In this document: positions 1 to 7,759 of the stretch, piece by piece | Layout: each line of letters begins with the position of its first letter | Position numbering within the stretch: position 1 is the stretch's first letter | Source: Bacteroidia bacterium | GTDB taxonomy: Bacteria; Bacteroidota; Bacteroidia; UKL13-3 | Assembly: GCA_019454865.1 (NCBI GenBank) | Contig: JACFNJ010000005.1 | Location: 1 to 26,786, forward strand | DNA length: 26,786 bases | Direction: 5' to 3' | The notes under the pieces: generated by a model | Told to the model about the DNA's origin: nothing | Databases searched by the model: none | Seen by the model: only the letters and a program-made list of their open reading frames with translations | Translations under genes and position numbers: made by a program

Positions 1-30
1 AAAAAGCAAAGTAAAAAAACAAATGTGCTT

Positions 31-55
31 AAAACGCTTCTAATGAAGCCGTTTT
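31..55. terminator. Imperfect hairpin, possible terminator
   Basis: Arms 31-40 (AAAACGCTTC) and 45-55 (GAAGCCGTTTT) pair with one bulged C around a TAAT loop and are followed by T-rich sequence. It could terminate a + strand gene lying left of the window. No gene that would use it is visible, so the call is weak. Confidence 0.35.
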
Positions 56-100
56 ACTGTTTTTCCCGTTTTTTTAGAGTGTTGTGCAACGGTTACCGCT

Positions 101-109
101 GTTGTGTGC
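101..109 (+). repeat. Left copy of 9-bp inverted repeat GTTGTGTGC flanking the M50 gene
   Basis: GTTGTGTGC here is exactly complementary to GCACACAAC at 851-859, so the pair brackets the metalloprotease gene with little else inside. A related GTTGTGCAAC lies just outside at 81-90, and GGTTACCGC separates the two. The block resembles a gene-cassette boundary, but no canonical integron attC core fits. Confidence 0.6.
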
Positions 110-122
110 TGCCTTTCTCATT

Positions 123-836
123 CTATGGCATTATATATTGTCCAAATTTAATTAACCATAAATAGTATCCTAACAGTCCTCCTGTAAGACCTGAAAGTAA
201 AAAGGTCAAGACAAGGCTCTTTGGCAGTAACTTTAAAACTATAAATAGAATTGCTATGCCAAATAGACCTGTTATAACTTGAATAATCCAAATGTTTATG
301 TCTAAATAGTAAGCAAGCCGCATTTCATCACCGCTGAGGAATGGCTGTCCCTTAACGATAAAAGTCATTATAGCCATAAATAAATTTGCAACTTGTCGCA
401 ACCAGAATAATGAAATAAAGATAAGAGTCCAGCCTGTTAATTTTACATTATCGGTTGTGAAGCATTTTTTTCTAAAAAGCAATAAAAGTAAGAAGCCAAT
501 TGAGCCTGTCAGTATTGTTTGAAGTGGTCCTCCAAGAATTATCCAAAAATTGTCAGCCTGATATTTTTTAATTGTTGTTTGATACTTCTGTTTTCCGGGA
601 AAGTCTAAGTTGTTTTTAATTTCGTTTGAATATTTATCATAAGAGTGTTTAAAATATTCATTTAAGTCATTGTCCCAGTAAGACGAACGTTGATAATTTA
701 TGCTTGCTTCATATCCTAAATATTTCGAAACTGAATAATGTCCAAGTTCGTGTGTCAGCGTTCCAATAACTGTCATTAAGATAAAAGTCAGCGTTAGAAA
801 AATGAATGCTTTATAGTCAAATTTAATATAGTTCAT
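123..836 (-). CDS. M50-like membrane zinc metalloprotease
   Basis: 237 residues beginning at ATG 836. A hydrophobic segment (about 8-27) leads into HELGH at 29-33, the HExxH zinc motif. Further hydrophobic stretches lie at about 95-120, 132-155, 175-200 and 205-230, so this is an integral membrane protein. GGPLQ near residue 102 resembles the conserved GPL/N segment of M50 (site-2 protease-like) enzymes. The usual LDG third-ligand motif is not obvious; SGDE near 168 could supply the acidic ligand. About 65 soluble residues are inserted after the HExxH helix. The substrate is unknown. The gene stands alone between inverted GTTGTGTGC repeats and beside an IS relic, which suggests an acquired accessory gene. 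Membership of an HExxH membrane protease group is fairly secure; the exact M50 subfamily is inferred. Confidence 0.75.
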   Translation of the reverse strand: MNYIKFDYKAFIFLTLTFILMTVIGTLTHELGHYSVSKYLGYEASINYQRSSYWDNDLNEYFKHSYDKYSNEIKNNLDFPGKQKYQTTIKKYQADNFWIILGGPLQTILTGSIGFLLLLLFRKKCFTTDNVKLTGWTLIFISLFWLRQVANLFMAIMTFIVKGQPFLSGDEMRLAYYLDINIWIIQVITGLFGIAILFIVLKLLPKSLVLTFLLSGLTGGLLGYYLWLIKFGQYIMP

Positions 837-850
837 CTGTCTTTAAGGTT

Positions 851-859
851 GCACACAAC
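851..859 (-). repeat. Right copy of 9-bp inverted repeat (GCACACAAC)
   Basis: Inverted partner of 101-109. It lies 14 bases upstream of the M50 start codon and 9 bases before the terminal repeat of the neighbouring IS relic. Confidence 0.6.
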
Positions 860-868
860 GTCAGCCTG

Positions 869-1166
869 TGAAAAAACTTGTATTAATTAACACAAGTTGT
901 TAATTATTTATGAAGTAAACATACAAATAAAAACAGAACTATCAATATTTTTGTGTATGCCAATAATAACACCTAAAAGCCGCACACAGATTGAGTTTAA
1001 GAGCCTCGAAGATTATATTGAAAAAGATAATACAGTAAGATTTATAGATGCTTTTGTAGAAAAGCTCGAACTTGATCAATTATTCTTTATTAAAGAAACA
1101 GTATAGTTAAATAACTTTCTTACAAATCAATTTTTGAAATAATAAACCAAGTTACAAGTTTTTTCA
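869..1166 (+). mobile_element. Internally deleted IS1182-like element (MITE-like)
   Basis: TGAAAAAACTTGTA at 869-882 is matched exactly by its reverse complement TACAAGTTTTTTCA at 1153-1166, giving 14-bp terminal inverted repeats about 298 bases apart. Inside is only the N-terminal part of a transposase (957-1106), followed by non-coding sequence up to the right repeat. The body carrying the DDE residues is absent. This looks like a non-autonomous deletion derivative. I could not see a clear target-site duplication: the outer flanks CCTG and TAAC differ. This stretch plus 1167-1257 makes up the gene-poor region 837-1257; in 1167-1257 I see nothing recognisable. Confidence 0.7.
957..1106 (+). 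pseudogene. Transposase N-terminal fragment, IS1182/DUF772 type
   Basis: From ATG 957 this encodes 49 residues and then TAG. The segment around SLEDYIEKDNTVRFIDAFVE is the hallmark start of IS1182-family transposases (DUF772 domain: a short Ile/Ser-rich lead, then 'I..DN.VR.IDAFVE.L.L'). Intact members run to roughly 400-500 residues, so about nine tenths is missing, including all catalytic residues. The frame also stays open upstream to 897, but those residues do not resemble the family. Not functional. Confidence 0.8.
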
Positions 1167-1257
1167 TAACCGTACATTTTGCAGATTGGCGCAGTGGTGG
1201 ATTTCAGAGCACTATCTATATCGTCCTCAAAAAGTTTACACAGGTATTATTATCATG

Positions 1258-2985
1258 TTAGGGAAATGTTCTCAAAAATTTAATATTGGCTTTAACATCT
1301 GTTTTATTTCCTTTTTTGTCTTCTACTATTATGTGTAATTCTTGTTTGTTATCATAAAGGGTATTGTTGTCAAAATAATAAGTGAGTAAGTTATTTTTGG
1401 CATCGTATTCTGTTAACAGCCATTTGTTGTTTAAATATACATTATATGCATCAATACCACTTTCATTATCGCTTATTTCTATTTGCATCTTCAAGGTGTC
1501 TTTTATAGTGCTGTCCTTTGTTAATTGAAGTATCTTCACTTTAGGTGCAACAGTATCCATTATTATAGTGTAAGTTCCAAAGTTTGAAGTGTGTAAAGTT
1601 ACCCAACCATCTTTGTATGCACCACCTGCAGGTATTAATTTGTTTGTTTTTGATACCGATGCTAATAATACCTTGTCTGTGTATAACGAGTTGTTGTAAC
1701 GTATAGATATACTGATAGCCTTATGCAAGGGTGTATGATTGTTGTGTATTTGATACAAATTAGATATTGCTCCTTTTATTGGCGGTAATTCATATTGCAA
1801 GCATGGAACTAATGTATCATACAATGCATCCGGTGGAATTGTTAGTTTAAAATTATTAGTTTGTATTACATTTTCTTTTTGGGGATAAAAACTACTAGTT
1901 GAGCAAGGCGTTTCAGGCTGTATCGTTTTACCTGTTGATTTTACAATAGCAAATAAAGTAAATACATTGTTGTAAAAGTCAGAAACACTTAACTTGATAG
2001 GAGTGTAAGTTGTTGAATCAATAGTAAATAAACCTTTATTTTTATTTATAGGATAAATTTTGCCTTTATTTCCATCATCCAAAAAACATTTACTGATGCG
2101 ATAGTTTTGCGTTTTATAAGTTTCAAAATCAATATGTGCATTGATGTATTTTGTGTCAGAAAAACTAAACTTATTCATTTGAAATGAAAATATAGGTGTA
2201 TTCTTTATTTCAATTTTTGCTGAATAAAGGGAATATTCTTTTGTTGTGTTTACTAAATAATCATACGCTTCTATTCCTACACCAATTTTACTTGCATCAA
2301 TGTGTAAAGTATCAATAAGCAAATAACCACTATCGGTGTTTAATGTATTTTGTAATGAGATACTTTTATTAAATACAATTACCGGACGATTTTGTGAAAC
2401 ATCATAAAATACTACTCGTTTTATAAAAGGCGGTAAACTATCAATAGCTGTAATATCAAATAAAAGTGGATTCATCGGCTCTTCCGTTTTGGTATTTCTG
2501 ATTTCAAAATGCAAATGTGGCCCTGTGCTGCCTCCTGTATTTCCGGTATATCCAATCAATTGCCCTTTTTGGACACGCAGTGTATTACTCCCCGGAAAAT
2601 TATCAAATGCAAAACTCTTAATTTGGTATTGGTATGATTTAATATATTCAGCAATTTCTCCATAATAATTTTGCAAGTGTGCATATACACTTGTATAACC
2701 ATTTGGATGATTAATGTAAAGTGCTTTTCCATATCCAAAAGGCGAAACTTTTATTCGGCTAACAAAACCATCCGCAACTGCATATACCGGTAAGCCTTCT
2801 TTTTCAAATGTTCTGATGTCCATGCCACTATGAAAATGATTATCTCGAAGCGAGCCAAAAGGAGCACTTAGATACAAAGTAGTATCAAGTGGAGACCGAA
2901 AAGAAACTTCGGGTTTATTTTGTGCATGTGTATTACCTGGTAGTAATACAGTGATAAGTAATGAAACTATGATTAACTTATACAT
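1258..2985 (-). CDS. M23 family peptidoglycan endopeptidase, secreted
   Basis: 575 residues. I chose ATG 2985 because it begins directly with a signal peptide (MYKLIIVSLLITVLLP, cut near A21-Q22); the frame is open 14 codons further upstream, but that stretch spoils the signal. The M23 (LytM/lysostaphin-type) domain spans about 30-165: H52 and D56 of HSGMD, H103 in YAHLQ, and H157/H159 of HLHFEIR, the full zinc/catalytic set. The family cleaves peptide cross-bridges of peptidoglycan in the periplasm. The roughly 400-residue C-terminal half looks like beta-sandwich repeats and ends in an Ig-like segment; I recognise no named domain there. All metal ligands are present, so it is probably an active hydrolase rather than a degenerate LytM activator. 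It is divergent from the histidine kinase at 3107. Confidence 0.9.
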   Translation of the reverse strand: MYKLIIVSLLITVLLPGNTHAQNKPEVSFRSPLDTTLYLSAPFGSLRDNHFHSGMDIRTFEKEGLPVYAVADGFVSRIKVSPFGYGKALYINHPNGYTSVYAHLQNYYGEIAEYIKSYQYQIKSFAFDNFPGSNTLRVQKGQLIGYTGNTGGSTGPHLHFEIRNTKTEEPMNPLLFDITAIDSLPPFIKRVVFYDVSQNRPVIVFNKSISLQNTLNTDSGYLLIDTLHIDASKIGVGIEAYDYLVNTTKEYSLYSAKIEIKNTPIFSFQMNKFSFSDTKYINAHIDFETYKTQNYRISKCFLDDGNKGKIYPINKNKGLFTIDSTTYTPIKLSVSDFYNNVFTLFAIVKSTGKTIQPETPCSTSSFYPQKENVIQTNNFKLTIPPDALYDTLVPCLQYELPPIKGAISNLYQIHNNHTPLHKAISISIRYNNSLYTDKVLLASVSKTNKLIPAGGAYKDGWVTLHTSNFGTYTIIMDTVAPKVKILQLTKDSTIKDTLKMQIEISDNESGIDAYNVYLNNKWLLTEYDAKNNLLTYYFDNNTLYDNKQELHIIVEDKKGNKTDVKANIKFLRTFP

Positions 2986-3106
2986 ATTTTTTTGAAACAA
3001 ATAATTAATTGCACTTAAAAATAACAAATTTGTTTATAATTACGGGTAATTTAGCAATTATATATTGCATACTTATTACAATGTTTTTTTATTAGTTTTA
3101 ATTCTT

Positions 3107-5278
3107 ATGCCGCACTCTAAAAAATTGTTATATATTTTTCTGCTTTTTTTTAGTTTACTTTTTTCTGTTTCACTTCAAGCCCAGCCATCTATAATTGATA
3201 GTCTTAAAAATGTTTATAACAATTACCACAACGAGGATACAACTAAAGTTAGGTTATTACAGCAAATTGGTTTTGCATACCGTTCACAAAGCCCTGATAG
3301 TGTTTTTAGTTCTGCGGATAAAACATTGAATTTGGCTTTTAAAATTAACGACTCAGTAGGAATTGCCTTAGCTTATGACTTACGCTCATTAGCATTTTAC
3401 TTGATTGGGAAAGTAGATAGCGCAATGACGAATCTGCAAAATACTTTAGCTATTTATACAAAATTAAACGATTTGAGCGGTAGAGCATCAACCTTAAACA
3501 ATATTGGTATTTTATATTATGAATCTAATAACAATAATGAAGCTATTGCTTATTATTTAGATGCACTAAAAATTCGTGAAGAATTAAATAATGAAAAAAG
3601 TATAGCAGATTGCTATAATAATTTAGGTAATGTATATAATAAGGTGGGAGATTATGCAACAGCCTTGTCCTACAGTTTTAAAGCATTAAAGATTAGAGAA
3701 AAGTATGGAAACTTGTATGATATAGCGGATAGTTATGCTAATATCTCAGCACTGTATTTAACAATTAAAAATTATGAAGAAGCCTATCAATTTGCTTTGA
3801 AAGCTAAACGATATTTTATTGAGTTAAATTCATTAGACGGAATTATTTATTCCTATATCAATATTGGATGCATTAATATTGAAATGGATAAATTTGATGA
3901 TGCATACGCAAATCTAACCAAGGGACTTAATCTTTGTAAGAAGAGCGGTTTTCAGATGTATTATTCATTGATATATTATAACATTGGTAATACCTATTTA
4001 AAACAAAAAGAATATGAAAAAGCTAAGTTATATATTGATTCCGCTTTAACTGTTTATGATTCTCAATTTAATCATGAAATAGTATATCGGTGTTATTCTG
4101 ATATGGGTCATATTGCACGAATAGAAAAAGATTTAAGTCTTTCTGAAAAATATTTGATGAAAGCTAAAGAGTTAGCAGAAAGAAATGGAGATTCTAAGAT
4201 AGGTATAAATATTATTAAAGAGTTAGCACTTTTAATGGAGCAGAAAGGCGATTTTAAACAGGCTTATTTCTATTCAAAACTTGCTTATGATAAGAATGAG
4301 CAAATAAACGAGTCAATTCTTAATAATGGTGTTTATGATATGAAGTTGAATTATTTAATGGAAAACTATAATCAGAAATTAGCAATCTTAGAAAAAGAAG
4401 AAAGCTTGAGGAGTGCAGATATTAAGTTTCAGCGATTATTATTAATCAGTTTTGCAGTTGTACTATTATTATTTGTAGGTATAATTATTATTCAAAAGAA
4501 AAACGTAAATAAGTTAAGAAAAGCACACCAACTAATACTAAAACAATCCAATGAAATAAGTAATAAAGCAGAGGAATTGCGCCAAATTAATACCACAAAA
4601 GACAAGATTCTCTCTTTGCTATCTCATGATATACGAGGGCCGATTCAATCGTTGGTAATCTTTATGGATATGCTTAATTCTGACATGTTAAGCCCTGATG
4701 AATTTAATATATATAAGAAAAAATTTATCACAAATTTAACAAATACCAATGCGATGTTGAATAATTTGTTGGCTTGGTCAAAGTCAAATTTTGAAAAAAT
4801 TAAACATGATAATAAATCCACTGTTTCAATTGCAAATGTTGTAAATGATGTAGTAGATATTCTAAGTCAAAATATTCAGGAAAAGAATATAAAAATTCAA
4901 AAACATATTACTGATAATAGTGTTGTTTCTGCTGATTACGATCAGTTGCAAATTATATTCAGAAATATTTTGGCAAATGCAATAAAGTTTACACCTAATG
5001 AAGGCATTATTGCGTTTAGTGCTATTAAAAACAATGATACTTGGGAGGTTTCTGTAAAAGATAGTGGAATGGGTATGAGTGAAGCCAAAGTAAATGAACT
5101 AAATAGTGAAGCTTTAATCAAATCAGATATTGGAACAAACGGAGAACGTGGTACCGGATTTGGATGGATGATAATTAAAGAATTTGTTGCAGCAAATAAG
5201 GGTACATTTAAAATTGAAAGTAAGATTGGTGAAGGAACTTGTATTACTATCGTATTACCAATAGCAAGCGGTAGTTAA
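3107..5278 (+). CDS. TPR-containing sensor histidine kinase (orphan)
   Basis: 723 residues from ATG 3107, which starts a clean signal peptide (ending SLQAQ near residue 26); the TTG at 3065 is less likely. The periplasmic part (about 30-430) is a series of tetratricopeptide repeats, including several of the paired 'NNIGILYYE..N..EAI.YY..AL' type. One transmembrane helix (about 444-463) and a coiled coil (470-500) follow. The kinase core has H507 in the H-box SHDIRGP, an N-box near NAIKF (about 622), a G1 box DSGMGM (about 652) and a G2 box GTGFGW (about 682). This layout is common in Bacteroidota. No response regulator adjoins it, so its partner is unknown. It converges with the FAH-family gene across only 4 bases and no visible terminator. 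Confidence 0.93.
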   Translation: MPHSKKLLYIFLLFFSLLFSVSLQAQPSIIDSLKNVYNNYHNEDTTKVRLLQQIGFAYRSQSPDSVFSSADKTLNLAFKINDSVGIALAYDLRSLAFYLIGKVDSAMTNLQNTLAIYTKLNDLSGRASTLNNIGILYYESNNNNEAIAYYLDALKIREELNNEKSIADCYNNLGNVYNKVGDYATALSYSFKALKIREKYGNLYDIADSYANISALYLTIKNYEEAYQFALKAKRYFIELNSLDGIIYSYINIGCINIEMDKFDDAYANLTKGLNLCKKSGFQMYYSLIYYNIGNTYLKQKEYEKAKLYIDSALTVYDSQFNHEIVYRCYSDMGHIARIEKDLSLSEKYLMKAKELAERNGDSKIGINIIKELALLMEQKGDFKQAYFYSKLAYDKNEQINESILNNGVYDMKLNYLMENYNQKLAILEKEESLRSADIKFQRLLLISFAVVLLLFVGIIIIQKKNVNKLRKAHQLILKQSNEISNKAEELRQINTTKDKILSLLSHDIRGPIQSLVIFMDMLNSDMLSPDEFNIYKKKFITNLTNTNAMLNNLLAWSKSNFEKIKHDNKSTVSIANVVNDVVDILSQNIQEKNIKIQKHITDNSVVSADYDQLQIIFRNILANAIKFTPNEGIIAFSAIKNNDTWEVSVKDSGMGMSEAKVNELNSEALIKSDIGTNGERGTGFGWMIIKEFVAANKGTFKIESKIGEGTCITIVLPIASGS

Positions 5279-5282
5279 ATAC

Positions 5283-5891
5283 TTATTTTATCTCGCAGGT
5301 TAAAAGTTTTTTCCCATTCATAAATCCTTCCAATACATCACCTATTTCTACTTTTCCCACACCGGATGGTGTGCCTGTAAAAATTAAATCCCCAACTTTT
5401 AGGGTAAAATATTGCGATACAAAACTTACAATCGTATCCGGTGAAAATATCATGTTATCCGAGCATCCTTGCTGCACTTGCTTGCCGTTTTTATTTAAAC
5501 TGAATGTTATTTGGTTTAAATCTATTTCGGTTAATGTTGTAAATTCACTTATAGGAGCTGAGCCATCAAATGCCTTTGCAAGTTCCCACGGAAGTTTTTT
5601 TTCTTTTAGTTCGTTTTGTAAATCACGTGCTGTAAAATCAATGCCTATTCCAATTTCATTGTAATAATTGCGGGCAAATTTGGGCTGAATTTTTTTTCCC
5701 ATTTTGTTAATGCGTATTACTAATTCAATTTCATGTTGAATATCGGAACTAAAATCAGGATGGTAAAACGGTTCGTTGTTGCGTATTAATGCAGTGTCGG
5801 GTTTGCAAAATATAACCGGTTGTGATGGTACAGTATTTCCTAACTCTTTAGCATGTTTACTATAGTTTCTTCCTACACAAAAAATTTTCAT
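5283..5891 (-). CDS. Fumarylacetoacetate hydrolase (FAH) family protein, FAHD1-like
   Basis: 202 residues, the compact size of FAHD1/YcgM-type members. FAH-fold metal ligands are visible as E54 and E56 (HEIELV) and D85 in IGIDFTARD, with the conserved GTPSGVG loop near 172-178. Family members hydrolyse or decarboxylate acylpyruvates, fumarylpyruvate or oxaloacetate with Mg2+ or Mn2+ in the cytoplasm. The substrate cannot be fixed from sequence; acylpyruvase or oxaloacetate decarboxylase is the most likely activity. It lies 5 bases downstream of the M3 peptidase gene and is presumably co-transcribed with it. Confidence 0.9.
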   Translation of the reverse strand: MKIFCVGRNYSKHAKELGNTVPSQPVIFCKPDTALIRNNEPFYHPDFSSDIQHEIELVIRINKMGKKIQPKFARNYYNEIGIGIDFTARDLQNELKEKKLPWELAKAFDGSAPISEFTTLTEIDLNQITFSLNKNGKQVQQGCSDNMIFSPDTIVSFVSQYFTLKVGDLIFTGTPSGVGKVEIGDVLEGFMNGKKLLTCEIK

Positions 5892-5896
5892 AATTC

Positions 5897-7603
5897 TTAG
5901 TTAGCACATTTATTTAATTCTTCTTTTACAAATTGCATTAATTGTTTAATGTAATTAGCGCTAAAGTTAAATTCAATTCCTGCTGTTTTATATATTTCAC
6001 CAATAGGTTTTGTGTAACCTAATTTTAGTGCGTCTTTATATTGTTGTACTGTTTTGGTTTTGTTGTTTAAAAAGTTTTTCCATACAGCCAATGCACCAAG
6101 TTGTGCAATTCCGTATTCAATGTAATAGAAAGGTACTTCAAACAAATGCAATTGTTTTTGCCAAGTGTATGCTTGAATTTTTTCTAAATCACTCCAGTCA
6201 ACTAATCCTGTTCCAAATTCTTTAGCTAATTGTTGCCAATAGTTTTTCCGTTCATCTATTGTGTGGTTCGGGTTGGTATATATCCAGTGTTGAAATTTAT
6301 CAATAGTTGCTATCCACGGAAGTATTTTAATAATTCCTTCAAGGTGTTCTTCTTTTGCTCTGTTTAAGTCAGATGTTGTTGTGTAAAATTCGTCTTGCCC
6401 ATCATAACTAATTAACTCCATACTCATGCTTGCTAATTCAGCTACTTCACTCGGACAGTTTTTAAAAGCGCTTAATTCTAAGTCTTTGCTTAAAAATGAA
6501 TGTACAGCGTGCCCACCTTCATGTACCATTGTTTCTACATCACGTGTAGATGATGCCGCATTCATAAATATAAATGGAACATTTGTTTCTGCCATTGGGT
6601 AGTTATATCCACCGGGTGCTTTTCCTTTTCTACTCTCTAAATCTAACCTATTCATGTTATCCATTGTTTCAATACACCAGGCAAAATAATCATCTACTTT
6701 TCTAAAACATTTTACAGTTTTGTTTAATAAATCAGCACCGCTTGTAAATGGTTCTAATGCTTCTCTGTTTTTTGTATCTACATCCATATCCCAAGGTTTC
6801 AAAGCATGTCCAAGTTCCTCTGCACGTTTGGTGTTAAAGTCTTTAACTAATGGCACTACTTCTTTTTGTATAGCTTCATGAAACGCAAAACAATCTTCCG
6901 GTGTGTAATCAAATCGACCTAAGGCTGCAAACATATAATCTCTATAATTTGCGAAACCTGCATTAACAGCAACTTGGTGGCGAAGTTTAATAAGTTTGTT
7001 AAATAAATTATCTAACTCATCGGCATGTGCTAATCGTTTTGTATTAATTAAGTTAAAAACATTTTCTCTTTTGGTTCTATCTGTGCTCTTCAAAAAGTTT
7101 GCTGCTTGTTGTAACGTATATTGTTTGCCTTCTATTTCTACCATCATGCTGCCTACTATTGCACCATATTTTTGGCTTTCAGTTGCTATTTCAGCAAACA
7201 ACGGAATATTTTCTTCTCTAAAAATTTCAATTTCTTTTTTTACTGAACGCAGGTAAATAAAATATTTGTCATTATCCAATTCATTTACATAATTACATGC
7301 AACAAGTTTTCGGTTAAACTTATCATAATAAGGCGAAATTTTTGGTTCAATTTCATTCACAAAAAACAAATACGATTCTTCTAAACTTTTGTCTTCTGTA
7401 TTGCAAGTCATTTTTACGTATCGCCACGCTAAGTCTTCACTCAAAAATGCTTCTAATTCACTTTTGTCTTGTAGCCATTTTTCTAAATCTTGTACTGAAT
7501 TAATTGATTGGTTTAACAGTTGTGTAAAATATGGTTCAATCACTTCCCATGCTGTAACTTTAATTTTATTAGGAAGGAACTTACGTTTTATAATAGTTAT
7601 CAT
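5897..7603 (-). CDS. M3 family oligoendopeptidase (PepF-like)
   Basis: 568 residues from ATG 7603; the frame extends 11 codons further to a TTG, which I reject because the ATG gives the usual family start. The zinc motif is HEGGH at about 361-365 within MVHEGGHAVHSF, the form shared by M3B oligoendopeptidases, and PSEVAELASMSMEL about 25 residues later supplies the third (Glu) ligand. The length fits the family (560-600). No signal peptide is present, so it is a cytoplasmic enzyme trimming short peptides. It is the first gene of a pair with the FAH-family gene, 5 bases apart. A link between peptide degradation and keto-acid handling is only suggestive. Confidence 0.93.
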   Translation of the reverse strand: MITIIKRKFLPNKIKVTAWEVIEPYFTQLLNQSINSVQDLEKWLQDKSELEAFLSEDLAWRYVKMTCNTEDKSLEESYLFFVNEIEPKISPYYDKFNRKLVACNYVNELDNDKYFIYLRSVKKEIEIFREENIPLFAEIATESQKYGAIVGSMMVEIEGKQYTLQQAANFLKSTDRTKRENVFNLINTKRLAHADELDNLFNKLIKLRHQVAVNAGFANYRDYMFAALGRFDYTPEDCFAFHEAIQKEVVPLVKDFNTKRAEELGHALKPWDMDVDTKNREALEPFTSGADLLNKTVKCFRKVDDYFAWCIETMDNMNRLDLESRKGKAPGGYNYPMAETNVPFIFMNAASSTRDVETMVHEGGHAVHSFLSKDLELSAFKNCPSEVAELASMSMELISYDGQDEFYTTTSDLNRAKEEHLEGIIKILPWIATIDKFQHWIYTNPNHTIDERKNYWQQLAKEFGTGLVDWSDLEKIQAYTWQKQLHLFEVPFYYIEYGIAQLGALAVWKNFLNNKTKTVQQYKDALKLGYTKPIGEIYKTAGIEFNFSANYIKQLMQFVKEELNKCAN

Positions 7604-7691
7604 TTTTGTAATTTTATAATATGCGAGTTTAGGCAAAAACCGCTAAAATCATAATCTAATTAAAGTCATTATATTAGTTATTTTTTGTATT

Positions 7692-7699
7692 TAGTTTTG
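7692..7699 (+). promoter_or_regulatory. Candidate -7 box of tryptophanase promoter
   Basis: TAGTTTTG matches the Bacteroidota -7 consensus TAnnTTTG exactly, 60 bases before the ATG. No good -33 TTTG sits at the expected distance, so it is tentative. Confidence 0.4.
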
Positions 7700-7759
7700 G
7701 CACTTTCTTAAATAGATAAGCAAAAATTTATCAATACAATCGGAATTAATTTATAAAAC

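Noticed and set aside
81..109. Integron attC site
   Set aside because: The block is cassette-like, but it lacks the RYYYAAC/GTTRRRY cores and the usual length, and no integrase is in the window.
3107..5278. Hybrid two-component system with its own regulator
   Set aside because: The protein ends after the ATPase domain, and no receiver domain or adjacent response regulator is present.
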